From Mastigias papua (taxonomy: Eukaryota; Cnidaria; Scyphozoa; Rhizostomeae; Mastigiidae): 64,000 nucleotides of DNA. Shown in pieces: positions 25,128 to 37,936 of the stretch (positions are counted from its first letter, which is position 1; each line of letters begins with the position of its first letter). The translations under genes were made by a program, and so were the position numbers. Location: positions 7,275,570 through 7,339,569 of the forward strand of contig OZ025271.1 in NCBI GenBank assembly GCA_964019165.1, in the 5' to 3' direction. The notes beneath the pieces are model-generated. The model did no database searches. It was given only the letters and a program-made list of their open reading frames with translations, and had not been told where the DNA came from.

Positions 25128-25690
25128 CAGTCGAACTCAGCTAAGTCGGATTCGCAAAAGCCTGATATTTCATAAGTCGGACAAAAGTGCACGGTCTTCA
25201 TCCGCTTGTTGTAAATGCTGTACTTTTTCCGCTCAATATTCGGATGTTATAAGTCGGATTTTCGAATTCTCTTGAAAACGGGTTTAAAAATACCACCATA
25301 CTAGTCGGATTTTGATCCTCAAGTCAATAGCAAAGGTGCAAATTGCTATAGCCAATGATCATCGTACTCTCAAATGGTGCAAGAGCCAGTCAGAGCTCAT
25401 AGATGGCACTCAAATCGTGCAAAAGTGTCGACAATGGTGGTCAAAAGCCTTCCAAGTTGTGAGAAAGTGTTCTATAGAGCTGGCTTTTCGCCTCCCTCCT
25501 CCAACACGACAAATCTCACACTGCCAAATGATAATTTTCATAATGGTAGCATTAGGGGCTTCACGTTTTATTTCTGCGGGTCCAATAAAAGCTCTCGGCA
25601 GGCCTAAATCTACTTTGAATAATTCGGATTTCGCATAAGTCGGACACATCTATCTGGTCCGAAGAGATCCGACTTACACGAGTTTAACTG
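25128..25690. mobile_element. pogo/Tigger-type MITE flanked by TA
   Basis: The left end is CAGTCGAACTCAGCTAAGTC. The right end, reverse-complemented, is CAGTTAAACTCGTGTAAGTC. Both continue into GGAT, and each end is flanked by the dinucleotide TA (25126-25127 and 25691-25692). CAGT-starting ends with a TA duplication are typical of the pogo branch of Tc1/mariner. Several internal copies of TAAGTCGGA(T/C) occur. No transposase frame, so a non-autonomous copy. Confidence 0.8.
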
Positions 25691-25803
25691 TAGATAGTTA
25701 GTCAACCTGATAGTGGTGCAATAATGATTTGAATTATATTAATCTAAAAGTAATACCAACAAAGGGAGTTATAATAGTCACGTGAATTAAATCAAATACA
25801 AAC

Positions 25804-25902
25804 CTCAGTATCAACAACGAGAAGATCCTTTGGTTGCATGATAGAAGTTGTTCTATCCGTCCACAGGACATGGATTCCTCCATCAAGGTCAACTCGCAAA
25901 AC
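25804..25902 (-). CDS. UBE2O: UBE2O exon: end of CR3
   Basis: Exactly 33 codons, phase 0 on both sides. The acceptor is TTATGACAG. It encodes VLRVDLDGGIHVLWTDRTTS and then QPKDLLVVDTE, matching human GQVARVDVSSKVEVVWADNSK followed by LPQHLYNIESE. This is a small SH3-like substrate-recognition module of CR3. Confidence 0.92.
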
Positions 25903-26011
25903 CTGTCATAAAGCGAAACGTAAAAGAATTCATAACTGACTATCAGGTGTCTAACTGTCCAGCAGCAAAACAAGATGCCAGTTAAAATGAAGACGCAAAT
26001 TAGCCTTGGAA

Positions 26012-26043
<32 letters not shown>

Positions 26044-26600
26044 AACATTATTTATAGTTGGTATACATTTCCAGTTACACAGTAACATACCATAGCAACT
26101 AATCAAATCCAACTAAAACTAAAAAACTAAAATAATACCTAATGTACATAATATACAACACACACTTTATCTACATAGCCTACAATTGCAAGTTTCCCCC
26201 TTCAAGCCTATTATTTTCTTTTTGAATGCTGGAAAGACCACAGACGTGCCCCATTACAGCAGAATGATCGTCATAATTGATAAACAAGGCCCAACAAAGC
26301 TTGTACAGGATCATGGAAAGGTTATGTCAAAAGCCTCTGCCGTTCCACCTTGCATTGGTCATCTCAAAAACAATTGCAGGATCAACTTGTGCAAGGGAAC
26401 CTGTGCTGCAGGCAAATCAAAACAACTTCATCGCTCATTATGCAGTGTGACCTTTGCACTGGAAAGCAATATGCGAGTAGATCATGTATACTAGGACATC
26501 AGAGTCAATTCGGACAGGGGTGATGTATGGCCCAATAATGATCCCACCTCCCAAATGCACAAGGCACATCCAACTCCAACTCATATAAAATTCATAATTG
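26012..26600 (-). repeat. (ATT)n tract and probable minus-strand LINE tail
   Basis: A run of about ten ATT units (26012-26041) is followed by about 550 bp that, read on the minus strand, looks like a retrotransposon 3' end terminating in (TAA)n. No diagnostic protein motif. The plus-strand open frame at 26186-26494 is not recognised and I treat it as incidental. Confidence 0.35.
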
Positions 26601-26601
26601 C

Positions 26602-26703
<102 letters not shown>

Positions 26704-26724
26704 TTAGAGAGAAAATTAGCCAAA

Positions 26725-26806
26725 AATACACTTGTCTGTATGTAAACGTTTCGATCAGTACTGATGAAGATTTTAATCGAAATGTTTACATACAGACAAG
26801 TGTATT
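26725..26806 (+). ncRNA. Hammerhead-like palindromic module
   Basis: A perfect 23-bp inverted repeat (26725-26747 with 26784-26806) encloses CTGATGA, a GATT/AATC stem and GAAA, in the order of a hammerhead ribozyme core. One extra A lies between CTGATGA and the stem, and no obvious cleavage triplet with matching stem I is seen, so activity is doubtful. Similar CTGATGAAG...CGAAA motifs recur at the ends of Penelope-like elements. Confidence 0.45.
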
Positions 26807-26894
26807 ATCAGTTTATTCTCTTTATGCATTTTGATATTCTTAGTGGATGCGGCTTAGAAGCACTTTGTATACATATATATATGTACATATATAT

Positions 26895-27142
26895 ACTGAT
26901 TTTATATGTTAGAGCTGCTTGATAAAGGCGAAAGCCGAAGTGATCATAAGGTGCTAAACACCAGGGGAGTTAAAACAAGCCACTCTGGTCTAGTGGGTAC
27001 GATGCTTGCCCAGAATGCGAGAGAGTCTGTTTCCACCTCAGGTGGTGGCAGGGTTTAATTTTCTCCTGATTTATCTGAGCATAACATCAACCTGTCTGTT
27101 TGCACCGAAAAAGGAGAAATCCTGGATACTCGCTAGCTACTG

Positions 27143-27146
<4 letters not shown>
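26895..27146 (+). mobile_element. tRNA-derived SINE-like unit, plus-strand diverged copy
   Basis: Diverged copy of the 245-bp unit found in tandem at 37841-38330 on the other strand. It contains a degenerate tRNA head (GCCACTCTGGTCTAGTGGG, then GGTGGTGGC) and a tail ending CTCGCTAGCTACTGATTGTA that runs into a (TA)n tract. Confidence 0.7.

Positions 27147-27216
<70 letters not shown>
27147..27216. repeat. (TA)n microsatellite beside a splice donor
   Basis: About 70 bp of AT repeat ending 14 bp from the donor of the first CR3 exon (27231). Confidence 0.98.
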
Positions 27217-27220
<4 letters not shown>

Positions 27221-27230
27221 TATATCCTAC

Positions 27231-27469
27231 CTGTCCACAGGAGGCATTTCCTTGGATGTCTCCAGGCTGATTAATCTCTGAAGTTACAACATCGATCAGC
27301 CTAACAACAATTGTACATCTCCAGAAAGTGTAATCTGGATGATCCCCTATGTCGTGAGCACTGACAAGAGTTTCAAGGTTGCCCTTATCGATCCATTTCA
27401 CAATGCATGTTCTTTGAGTATGATTTGATTTCTGAACAACACCATATGCAGCTGTATGCGATGGGTGCG
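27231..27469 (-). CDS. UBE2O: UBE2O exon: CR2/CR3 junction
   Basis: 239 nt, phase 1 in and phase 0 out. It encodes [20 protein letters not shown], then [20 protein letters not shown] and SCGQ. The human equivalents are AVYGVVQSGDHIGRTCMVKW, YDIADHPDFRFRTTDIVIRI and SVGQ. The D-H-P-D-[YF]-x-F signature is the clearest UBE2O marker outside the UBC domain. Confidence 0.95.
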
Positions 27470-28106
27470 CTTAAGTTGTGGGGAAAAAAGTGAATATCAC
27501 TGTTAATTAAAATTATAGTCTCCATTGACAAGATATAAACGGCTAAGACTAAAGTTGCTAAGAAGGTGTGATAGCTGCCTTGAAATAGCAGGGGCTATCT
27601 GACTTCTTTTAGGAAAGAAGAGTAACTTCAAACAGTAGCAATTAGCTTCAAAAGTAATTGATACCCTCTCTCTCGCTTTTACTACTTGATTCGTGACATA
27701 AAGAAAGTAATCTGATAACACAAAAATGTGTGGGTCTGCATGCTGGAATAACAAGCTCTCTGAGTGGGGTCAAATGAAGCTGATTGCCCTAGGTCCAAAA
27801 CCTGAGAAATCAGAAAGAGCCCCTAAAACTATGAAATTGGTCTGGTGACTTTTAAATTTTATAACGACGTTACAAGGAGTTCTGCTTTTAAATGTGTCCC
27901 TGGTCCCAGATCTTGGCAGCATAGTGGAAAACGATATAAAAATATGCAATAACAAGTAGACAAAAACAGAAAGTGACGAAACCTGTTGAGGAAATTGGTG
28001 AGTGGAAGGAGGAGAATTTTGCGGTATAGACCAAGTGCCAAGCAAACTTAAGTTATAATCAAAGTGTCACTAATACGTTATATAATAAATTAAATGTCCT
28101 ACATAC

Positions 28107-28485
28107 TTTTATCGACAACACAATCTCCAGGGAAGAACTCCAATTCGTTTATATCTACCGTACGAACATCAGTAGATTGTATATTTTCCTGCTTGCTGCC
28201 ATCTTGCCACATGACCGTCAATAATTTTGAAGTTGAAATGACTTCTATGCAAACACGCTCACCAGCAACAAATTTTAAAGGAGCTTGGTATTGTTTCATC
28301 TGTGGGTTGGTTTGCCTCCTTTTTCTTGCATTGTGTCCACTATTTGCACTTGCATCGCTTCTATGACCACCAGCTATACCTACTATTGACTGGCGTCTTT
28401 GTCGTTTATTTCCATGACCATTGTCACCATTATCAGCTGGCTTCTCTGTACAAGTGAAATCGTTATCATCTGGTTTGCCATCATC
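28107..28485 (-). CDS. UBE2O: UBE2O exon: basic linker and CR2
   Basis: 379 nt, phase 0 in and phase 1 out. It opens with an acidic patch (DDGKPDDNDF), then two basic clusters (NKRQRRQ and NARKRRQ) that could serve as the nuclear localisation signal expected before CR2. CR2 follows: FVAGERVCIEVISTSK, VMWQDGSKQENIQSTDV and FFPGDCVVDK, aligning with human FKPGDRVAVEVVTTMTSADV, MWQDGSVECNIRSNDL and FCPGDFVVDK. Confidence 0.95.
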
Positions 28486-29050
28486 CTGCAGTCAATTGCA
28501 ATATCGATACAACACAGTATAAGATTCATTTGAATCCGATACGTTTGCATGGCGTATTGGCCATTCGTTTACGCGACGATGATGAAAAAGGAATTATTTC
28601 AATACACTTATGAATACGGTATGAAATAAACATGGTACAGTGTAAACATCTCAATCTGATATGACTTTATACCGCATCGATACTGAGGCTGTTACGTCTA
28701 TTATCTATGCCCCCTTGTAATCGATTCGATATGAAATCATATCGGATTGGGATGTTTCCACGATATAATACTTATTTCATAACATAGTATTGAAATTATA
28801 CAATATTCGTGATCGTCTTTGTGCAAACGGAAGGCTTATACACCATGAAAACATATCACATCCTTATGAATCTGATATCGTGTAAACGGGTTCTAAACAT
28901 ACTCCTTATGTGGGTTCTCTATAATGACTTGCTTGTATCTATATGCCATGTACATAAAAATTTAACGCTTATTTCACTGATTCCTTTCTTAAACTCCAGT
29001 GCACAATAGCTAGAGTGCAAGATAGTAACAGACTGAAAATCCTCACTTAC

Positions 29051-29198
29051 TGGATCTTCAATGGACAGTTTGCTCTTCTTTCGATCGGGTTGCCCTGTAA
29101 GGCTTGCGAGTTTGGCAATATCACTCTCCTTGAGGGTATAGAATCCTCTCACCCCAATTTGAATACATTCTTTATAATACAAGTCGAATGCATGCACA
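29051..29198 (-). CDS. UBE2O: UBE2O exon: end of CR1 and start of linker
   Basis: 148 nt. The acceptor is TTATCAACAG and the donor GTAAGTGAG. It encodes HVHAFDLYYKECIQIGVRGF and then DRKKSKLSIEDP. It matches the human segment RLGCFDHAQRQLGERCLYVF. Its first base completes a histidine codon from the preceding exon, giving a continuous frame. Confidence 0.88.
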
Positions 29199-29490
29199 CT
29201 GTTGATAAGAAAAGGAAGATAAACATTCCTGATAGGAATGAGTACAATGTAAAATTTCTAAACAACACATAAAATGTATAAGTTGTTTTTCATGAAAGCC
29301 CAAACCAGGACTGCTACAACATCTTCAGATACATGATAAACAAGATTCTCACTGACAATTAGAAATACATCTGGTATAGTTATTCACAGAAATGTGTAAC
29401 AATGTCTGCATATAACGAACATATTAATCTTGTAAAGAAATCTCTGAGAGTCTTTTAGTTGAAAAAAAAACTTTAAATTGACAAACTCAC

Positions 29491-29597
29491 TGCTCAATAT
29501 CTTGCTCCGTGAGAATGGAACTTGGTTTCGCCGAGCCACTGTCACTTGCCTCATATCCGCTGTCATGCCAGAGAATACGGAGACCAGATACCGCAAT
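29491..29597 (-). CDS. UBE2O: UBE2O exon: CR1 core strand and serine-rich loop
   Basis: 107 nt, phase 0 in and phase 2 out. It encodes IAVSGLRILWHDSGYEASDS and then GSAKPSSILTEQDIE. Human counterparts are VQVVELKVTWITK and DSVSPPPSVITQENL. The correct frame is not the longest open one here; it is fixed by both splice phases and by the alignment. Confidence 0.88.
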
Positions 29598-31799
29598 CTA
29601 GGACAAAATAAATATTTAGCAAATGACACTTACAGTAAAACTGGTGAGGTTAAGGAGAAGTTATATCATATTTATTGGAAAAGTACAACGTTTTGAACAA
29701 GTAATGTCTACTGTGAAGAGGGGAACTCTGCATGTGCTTTAAAACATGCTACCCAGAGCACCTGGCTTTCGGTGATATTCTATATGGAACAGTACAAACC
29801 CATATGGAGGATCACAGTCTACTCAACTCAAGATAGAAATGGCACACGTGCCTTTCACGGTGTAAATACTGTAGAAAATTTAGATGGGCTTCAAATGAGA
29901 AATTTCATACCGCTTTGAACTCACGCAAACCTGAGCTTTCGGCTTTTCAAACAGTTTTAAAATTTCAAGTCTAAGTGAAACTATCATGAGGAAGCGCAAA
30001 ATCAAAGCTAAACTGCATACTGGAATGGAATTATCAAGCAAAATGATATGTGAAAACACAGAAGTGTTGTTACTGCTGCTTGATGTGAATTCAAGGTGGT
30101 TTAAAATATGCATGTGATTCACCCGAAATTGAACTCAGGCTGGCGTGAGTTTCAAACCGGTCTGAAATTTCTCATATGAAGGCCCGCTTAGAAAACATCT
30201 GTTTTCATGTGATATATCGTCTGGATTCAAATGCAAGTTACCATTTTCTAGACTCAAAGTCTGAATCTTAAGTAAGTTAGATTACTTAAAATAAGCAAAT
30301 GGATTTTATGAGAGCGTCTACATTCCCGGGAATGGATGAGACAAAAAGAGTACTATATATAACATTTAAAATTGGATATAAAAAGAAACTGAAGAACTGC
30401 TGTAACCAGTACAGGGTACCTAATATCGAAGGTATTAAAGCTACTGTTGTAGTTTGGGAGCAATGTCATCGAACTTCACTATAACGTAGAGTGGAATCCT
30501 GATATAACAAAGCCCGCACATAATGATTTTCTGATAGATTGAACTAAATAGATGCTCAAATGGTTTGTGAGCAACAACAACCTTCAAGATGCTCTTGGCA
30601 GACAGGGTCTCAGAAAATAACAAGCACTATTACAAAAGAAATTTAATGTCCTTTCTTCATAACTGTCTTCGATATAACAAATTTTCCACAAATTTCTCGT
30701 TTGTTAGTTTATTATATGGATTAATATATTCCTCTTGTTTATCCACCAGTTTCTTTTCAGGCAGACTGTCATTGGCGTGTATCCTATTTGTTTATCAAAA
30801 TGGTTAGCCTATTGCTTTCCAGGCAAGTAGATACAAAACATACATATTTTTGGTACATGCACTCTGTTTTCTAGTCTCATTCGGATTTAGCAAGCAAGCA
30901 GTTTTTTGATACTGAAAACTGAGATAAGATTCGTGCAGAGGTTTACATTTGAACAGGGCTTTACAAAAATTCGGTTAACAAAGACAAAAGGCTAACGCAG
31001 ATCATGTTGCTCCCAAATTTTACTAAGAACATAAAATAATTTAGGAAAGACATTCAATTTTCATTGATAATTTTGGAACGTAATATTTTGTTTGCCTAGA
31101 TTACAATATGAGCTGAAGCATAGAAATTGGTGATGGTCTAAGCAAGCGAAAGGAAGAATTATTTGAGGCAAAGAAACCTTCCTCCTGGTTTACCGAAATC
31201 ATGATGCAACCATGGTGAACTGTATCTAGTAAAAGTACTTTATCATATATAAAATGTGGTTGGTTTGAAAACTACTATCGGTGTATAACGTTAAAATTAA
31301 ATCTAGAGATTAATTTTTCTGTACTTTCCTCTGTATAGCAAAAACAAAAATGAAAGTTAACTGAAAGTCCACGGAAATGAGTTACCTGGACAGGGTTGGA
31401 GCCAACAAAACTCAGCATTTTATGTCAAATACCATAACAATCAAGCAAACGAGTCATTCATTCAAGCAGACAGAGGCAAGAATGGGAAAAATCCATGTAG
31501 GCCTGAGGAAATGCCTGCAGCACATAGAAAACGAAAACCAAAGCGATTCAAGTTATGACTACTTCACGGTTAAACAGAGAAGACAAATTTAATCATTATA
31601 CAACAGGGAAGCAATGAGTGTCAGTTCTATAACCGCACGAGGAATAAACAAATTCCCATGAAAAATAAACAATCTTCTGGGGGAAAGGTCTAAATACTGC
31701 TAGGGTTTTCATAATCTGAATGACACAACATAACAATAAAACAATACCAAACATACAAAAACAGATAGTAACAGAACGAGATACTAATTGATCAATTAC

Positions 31800-31933
31800 C
31801 TCCTCGACAATAGAGAATATTTTCTGATTGTCTTTCAACGCAGGCCTTGGTCCATTGACCCATTGACCCATTGTACATCTCTAAACAATGCGGATGGACT
31901 AGCAAAGGATTGCCCAGGGTAATATTCTTTAAA
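31800..31933 (-). CDS. UBE2O: UBE2O CR1 exon broken by an 8-bp duplication
   Basis: 134 nt. The acceptor is GCTTTTTAG and the donor GTAATTG. It begins FKEYYPGQSFASPSALFRDV (human FYPGQVLIGPAKIFSSV) and ends KDNQKIFSIVEE (human KFRVVVEEV). The two halves are in different frames. Between them the 8-mer ATTGACCC occurs twice in tandem on the plus strand, where one copy would keep the frame and give 126 nt with phase 0 on both sides. As written, translation stops at 31835-31837. Because both edges are phase 0, skipping this exon would restore the frame. The lesion may be real, allelic, or an assembly error. Confidence 0.9.
31854..31873. repeat. 8-bp tandem duplication inside UBE2O exon
   Basis: ATTGACCC at 31854-31861 and again at 31862-31869, followed by ATTG. 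The summed length of all placed UBE2O exons becomes divisible by three only if one copy is discounted. Confidence 0.97.
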
Positions 31934-32639
31934 CTAAAAAGCAATGGATAGCTTGTACCAACAGAGTGCCTACATCATGCAACTATAGAAATGGGTAGCA
32001 AGAGACTATACACGATTAAGAGGCATTGCCTGCTCATAAAAAGCTCCAGTGCTTTGCTCTATACAAATGGCAGTAACTCGGCTTTGTTAAAAAATACCAG
32101 ATACAAGTATAGGGAAAGTAGTAACATGAAATACTTAATTTTGTGTCCTAATAAAATAAAAAAACTGCTATTCCAGCAACTTCAACTCACATCCGAATTG
32201 AAAAAGATACCCCAATTTGAATGAGCTAATATCTGACATGCACCTTACAAAACATATGCCTTCTATACTACTTACAAAAAAATTGTAACATATTGATCCT
32301 TTCTCTTGCCACTCCTATCACCTACTGAAGGTCGAAATACACAATCCCTTTCTACCTCTGTTTTACCTTATGGATACAAAAACCGCTTGTACAAACTAGA
32401 AAAAATTCTTATTCTCAAAACATTTCGTGTCACCAAGATGTCCCTTATCCCTGTCTAAAAAGGACATGGTCAAAATTCAGGCGAAATCAGATAGGTTTCT
32501 TGTGTTTTTGACAGGTTTCTGACAAAAAGATCTTTTGCTCTGGCTGTCTTGCCCTACCTAATACCGTCTAGCTTCGTAAAATAAGGTCAAAAGCATTGAC
32601 AAGCATTACCCTCAAAGACAGAAACTCTCTTGTGTACGC

Positions 32640-32845
32640 CTAGTTCACATATAGCAGTAAGTACCAGGGACTGCCACCGGCACTGGTGTTACAGCATGCC
32701 GTAGGCGACCTATTCCATATGCGAGCAATTTCTCACTGGAAGCAGGCGGGAACCTGCGGTACCGTGAAGAAAGTCGAGCTTTGCTGATCGTTCTGGCTGG
32801 TAAAGGTATTTGTAGCAAGACAAAACCTAATGTGAACATCGTTCC
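32640..32845. mobile_element. Possible MITE, weak inverted ends
   Basis: A locally GC-richer 200-bp segment in a UBE2O intron. GTTCACATAT lies at one end and GTTCACATTA (reverse complement) at the other. The minus-strand open frame inside it resembles no family I know. Confidence 0.25.
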
Positions 32846-34628
32846 TGCAGTTGCCTGAGGCACCTACTGTCTGCAACCCGTGATATGCCGATTGCTAGCC
32901 AATGAGTATATAGCAATTTCACGCCCATCTCATATTTCGAGAAGAAAAAATTCGAATACAAAACCATGTTGAAAGCGAAACATTGATTAATTCTATCCAG
33001 AACTACCCTGTGAGTTACGATAAGAGGTCCCCAGACAATAAGATCCCGCAGTAGTGGCCTTCACATGAGTATGATGAAGAGCAATGAAATGACACAAAAA
33101 CAAAAAACAATTACATCTTACTCGAGATCTCTCAACCCAACCCTACGATGCCATCTTTTCTCCTATAGCCCCGTCACTTACAAAGCGTAATTCAACAAGT
33201 CTCAAAAGAACTGGGGTCACAGTCATAGCGATATACTATAGCCCTGGAGGGCTCGAGGGCACAGCCCCTTCTTGTCAAAATCATCCGAGGTTTGGAGGGG
33301 AGGGATGCAGCTTCAATCACCTTCACAGATTTTAGCAAAGTTTCTTTAGTTTTCTATTGTGCTTAGGATTTGCCAACATATTCTAATGTTCTGTTCCGAA
33401 TAAAAAGCTGATACTTGCCACACATTTCTAGTTCAGTGAAACATCGAGAAATGAAATGGTATATATTTTCGTAATTCTACCCACCAACCACTTCCCCCCC
33501 CCCAATTGCTTTGACTTTGCTACAAAACAACTGAAACCAGCCTGTAGAAACTCTCTATCGTGTTATCTCACATCTTGAAACAGAGTATGACACTGACCGT
33601 GCTGCAGCCTTTGCTCTGATATTTTGTGAACCCACATCTTCCTTCTTCCTTTCAACTTTCGTGACTTCAACTCGACATATGCGTAGTAGGTTTAGAGAAT
33701 CAACACTGGGTTGCTAACAAAACCTGCCTGTACGGAGCTAGAACCATATTACTTCTGTGCGCCTTGCTTCCCGCGAGCCGAAAAACTTGAAATAACAATA
33801 ACGAAAAATCAACAATGTTTGCTTGACTACCGCCACGGTTATTTGTGAACATTTCGCTAGAGGCAGCCTCCAACCATTGTAACTGCGGCAGTCGCTGGTA
33901 TTTACAGCCATATGGGAACCAGCCTTTATGCAATGCTATGTTGAACGAATATTGCCAATGAGCTGAAATGTTACGGAATTTGCTCAAGAACAAAACCAGA
34001 ATGCCCTACATGTGGGGTATCAGACGATAATAAGTTATTCATCATCTTCTGTAATTGGGGCTGGTTGTATGGGGAAGAAGAGTGTTCGTAAATTGAAGTT
34101 CTAGAAGGGGGCTTATTCGAGAGGGATAAGTTAAGGGTTTACGGAAATGTACAGGAAGCCCCAAAACAAACCTCCGAGAGCTGTTCTGATTGTAGGGACA
34201 AATGACAAAATGTGGTCCCACTTGAGGTCATTCTTCCTCACAGGCTCAGGTGCCCAAGGCAATCTGCTCCATTTGACCCAACTATCGTTATCCCTGTCCT
34301 AATCCTTCACTTTCTCAAGTTCGCTTTAAATGTCAAAATTATAGAGCCAACATATATAGTTTGCATTGGCTCTCCCATGATGAGAAGAACGAAAATACAG
34401 ATAGAAATGGCTTGCTGCGTATATGTAAACACCAATCGTCTATACTTCTCAATCTATTTATGGAAAAACGGGGCTACAACAGGATCGTGCAAATACCCAC
34501 CACTCATCCAGTCATCTCATCCTTTTAGGTCAAAACTTGTTATTTTGTTGTGGGAAAAGGACCATGCATTTCGGCCTCAAGATGAAAACTGATGTAGAAA
34601 GTTTCATTTCAATAAGATAATGAAATAC

Positions 34629-34689
34629 CTGCTCAGTGTTGTCTACCAGCTTGTTGAATATGGCCTTGTTCTCTCCTTCTAGTGTACAC
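34629..34689 (-). CDS. UBE2O: UBE2O exon: short CR1 segment
   Basis: 61 nt. The acceptor is AATTTTAG and the donor GTATTTC. Its first base completes the arginine of NGAR, then it encodes CTLEGENKAIFNKLVDNTEQ, equivalent to human CSMNTEDGAKLYDVCPHVSD. Both phases agree with the neighbouring exons. Confidence 0.88.
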
Positions 34690-34859
34690 CTAAAATTGTA
34701 AGTTTAGGCTATCTTATTGGCACTGTTTAAGTAGGAACTACGCCACCATGGCCAATTAAACGCCGGCTGCTTCAATGCCAAGGAGATTTCACCTACACCC
34801 ACTTTGAGTCGCAGTTTACACCCTTCAAACAAGCAGGAATTTAGAAAAGTGCACGTAGC

Positions 34860-35344
34860 TGCCATATCTTCTCGATTATATGCCGCCTTTACTTATAAGC
34901 TTCTTCGATTATAAGCCACACCCACAAAACTTATAACTAAATGCAGGGATATATTTTCATAAAGAAACAGAAACAAAAATCATAGCACACAGTACTTCAA
35001 CTCATACACCTTTTAAAGATATAAAAACGCCAAGAGCTTGAAACTTCAACTAAACAGCTTAGCCAACATATATTGTGAATCATGACATTCAGTAGTATTT
35101 CTTCCTCTATGTCAAGGAATATTTCTTCATCTTCTGCATTGCTGTTGCAAGGTAGCAGGAGAGGTTTGTTGGGTCATCCCCTGTTACGCCACAAACATCG
35201 AACTACTTTATCACGACATAAGTGAAGCTTTATGATGGTTTGATACTAAGGGCAAAAACATTTAAGCCACCATTGATTATAAGCCGCAACAAAACGTTCC
35301 AAATAAAACATGTAAGCCAGGCTTATAATCGAAGAAGTATGGTA
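34860..35344. mobile_element. MITE with inverted ends
   Basis: The left end reads TGCCATATCTTCTCGATTAT. The right end, reverse-complemented, reads TACCATACTTCTTCGATTAT; both continue into (A/T)GCC. Internal words CGATTATAAGCC are repeated in both orientations. About 485 bp, non-coding, in a UBE2O intron. Confidence 0.65.
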
Positions 35345-37047
35345 TGCACTTCTGGCAGTTCTTATTTAGCTCAGCATCCGTCTTGTCACCAAATTCTACA
35401 ACAGTCCCAATTGCGTCCTCTACTTTCTCGTCAGTCTCTGTTAATTTGGTTTCCATCCTTCTACTATTTCACACAGATTGATACAGACGGGACAGCATTT
35501 ACCAAAATTATTGCTTCTTCTGCACAATAAGAAATATGTGATGGTAACTGTATCTATTTGTTTGCATTCTAAAAACAGATGTTTCATATTGCTTGCAGCA
35601 AGGTAGGGCATTTGAAAAGATATTAACGTTGGCTTTTTAGACTGATCTATCTTGCGGCAGGGTAGGAGAGATTGCAGTTTGTATAACTGCAACAAGTTCA
35701 ATCCAATCGTCAGTCAAAAGCAAATATAAGTTGCACCAATTTACAGCGGTGCATTGCTAAATTAAGACCAAAGTATTTAAATAACAACGGAAATCCTAAA
35801 AAGAAAAAAGTTTGCTTCCTATCAAGATATTAAGCTGTTAATAAGTAACGTGCATTCAATGAGAAAATCTCTAGTTTCAAATAGTGTCATTTCAAATCAA
35901 AATAGCTAATAAATTTTCTAGATGATTTAACACAGCTCAGATTTCTAGGAAAACATGGCACATTAAAATTTCATCAGAATACATCTTGCATTATTTACCC
36001 TGTCCGTGTCCTCACGCCCTGCTCCTTTTATTTCCAGAGGGGAGTGTTCTGACGAAATTCTACGTTGTCTTCTTCATTGTCTTGTAGTATTCAACATGTA
36101 ATGGTGGCTTTGTTGTACTTGGCCAATGGGAGGTGGGAGCAAAGTCCTACATCAAAACATAGTCCATATCACGTAGATTAATCCCAAGATGAATTTATTT
36201 TGCGGCAGGGTGCAGTGTTGAGATAACTAGAATTGTTTACATAAAAGATCTCTCCTGTAAATCACTCTTCTCGAATGATAGAACAGCCGTATTTCCCCCA
36301 TTAAAAATCAACTGGTTGGAACGTAATTTCATCTTGGATTTGTAACAAGTATACTAAGAAGAAGGATATAATAGCTTAAAACCAATAAGTACAATTTTGA
36401 CATCCCAGCCCTTTGGCAACTTTACTACACATTTCAAAAGTTGCAACTTTCAAATATTTTGGTAGTTGCTTTTGTTGATATAATAAGATAAGGTTGCATA
36501 TTGATTGCTCAAGAATTCTTTCAGATTGAAGCTGTCATGTTTAAGAGAACATAACTATCTTCATATTCTTCACTTTCTAAGTTTCCTATCTGGTGATCTT
36601 ATGATCTATAAACAATCTGTAACACTTTAGGACATTTAGAGCTTCTTGTCAAAATTTATGACAATCTATGGCTACTTTAGAAATTGTGAGAAACAAGGCA
36701 AAATTTCAGGATTTTAAAAAGTTTATAAAGGACTGGGGGAGATGTAAATGAACAAACATAAATTATTGCTTCTACAGCAAACCATATCTTGATTAGATTA
36801 ATAAAAGTACATCCCCATACATGAAACTAACTAGTATTATGAACTATGTTATTCTACTATTTGCTTTCCATCGATGTTGAACTGAGTACTGTAGGATATT
36901 ATGCTCAGTGTGCCAGGGAAACAATAATATTCATAAATATGTATTGGAGCTATGATCACAATGTTACCACATCACTCGAAATCAAATGTTTTATTACCAT
37001 ATCGAACAAGATACACTGAAAATGAGTAATCATAGTAAATTACCAAC

Positions 37048-37145
37048 CTAGCTCCATTTGTCAGTTTAAGTGTTAGCCTCAGAAACACTTGATGGACAAC
37101 GCCAATTCTACCTCTAAATGCAATTGGTAGTCCTATGCCAAATTT
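37048..37145 (-). CDS. UBE2O: UBE2O exon: CR1 strand pair
   Basis: 98 nt, phase 0 in and phase 2 out. The acceptor is TTTTTGTGTAG and the donor GTTGGTA. It encodes KFGIGLPIAFRGRIGVVHQV and then LRLTLKLTNGA. It aligns with human YGDYIAYDCWLGKVYDLKNQ and IILKLSNGAR. Confidence 0.9.
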
Positions 37146-37361
37146 CTACACAAAAACACAGATGTCTTTAAGATGAAGAAACTAAATTAAACAAGCAATG
37201 GGTTAGATAACACAGTACAGTACATTAAGGAGGATCACATGTTTTTCACTTGACTTTTGCTCCCTAAATGACCAGTAGGACATATCAAACAACATAGATA
37301 TACCATAGGAACGAAAGAGTATCCAGGTCATACATATAAACATACATACATACATTACATA

Positions 37362-37751
<390 letters not shown>

Positions 37752-37838
<87 letters not shown>
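37752..37838. repeat. (TA)n microsatellite
   Basis: About 87 bp of AT repeat separating the hammerhead-like fragment from the 245-bp tandem units. Confidence 0.98.
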
Positions 37839-37843
<5 letters not shown>

Positions 37844-37936
37844 CAGTAGCTAGCGAGTAACCAGGATTTCTCCTTTTTCGGTGCAAACAGAAAGGCTGAT
37901 ATAATGCTCAGAAAAACCAGGAGAAAATTAAAATTT

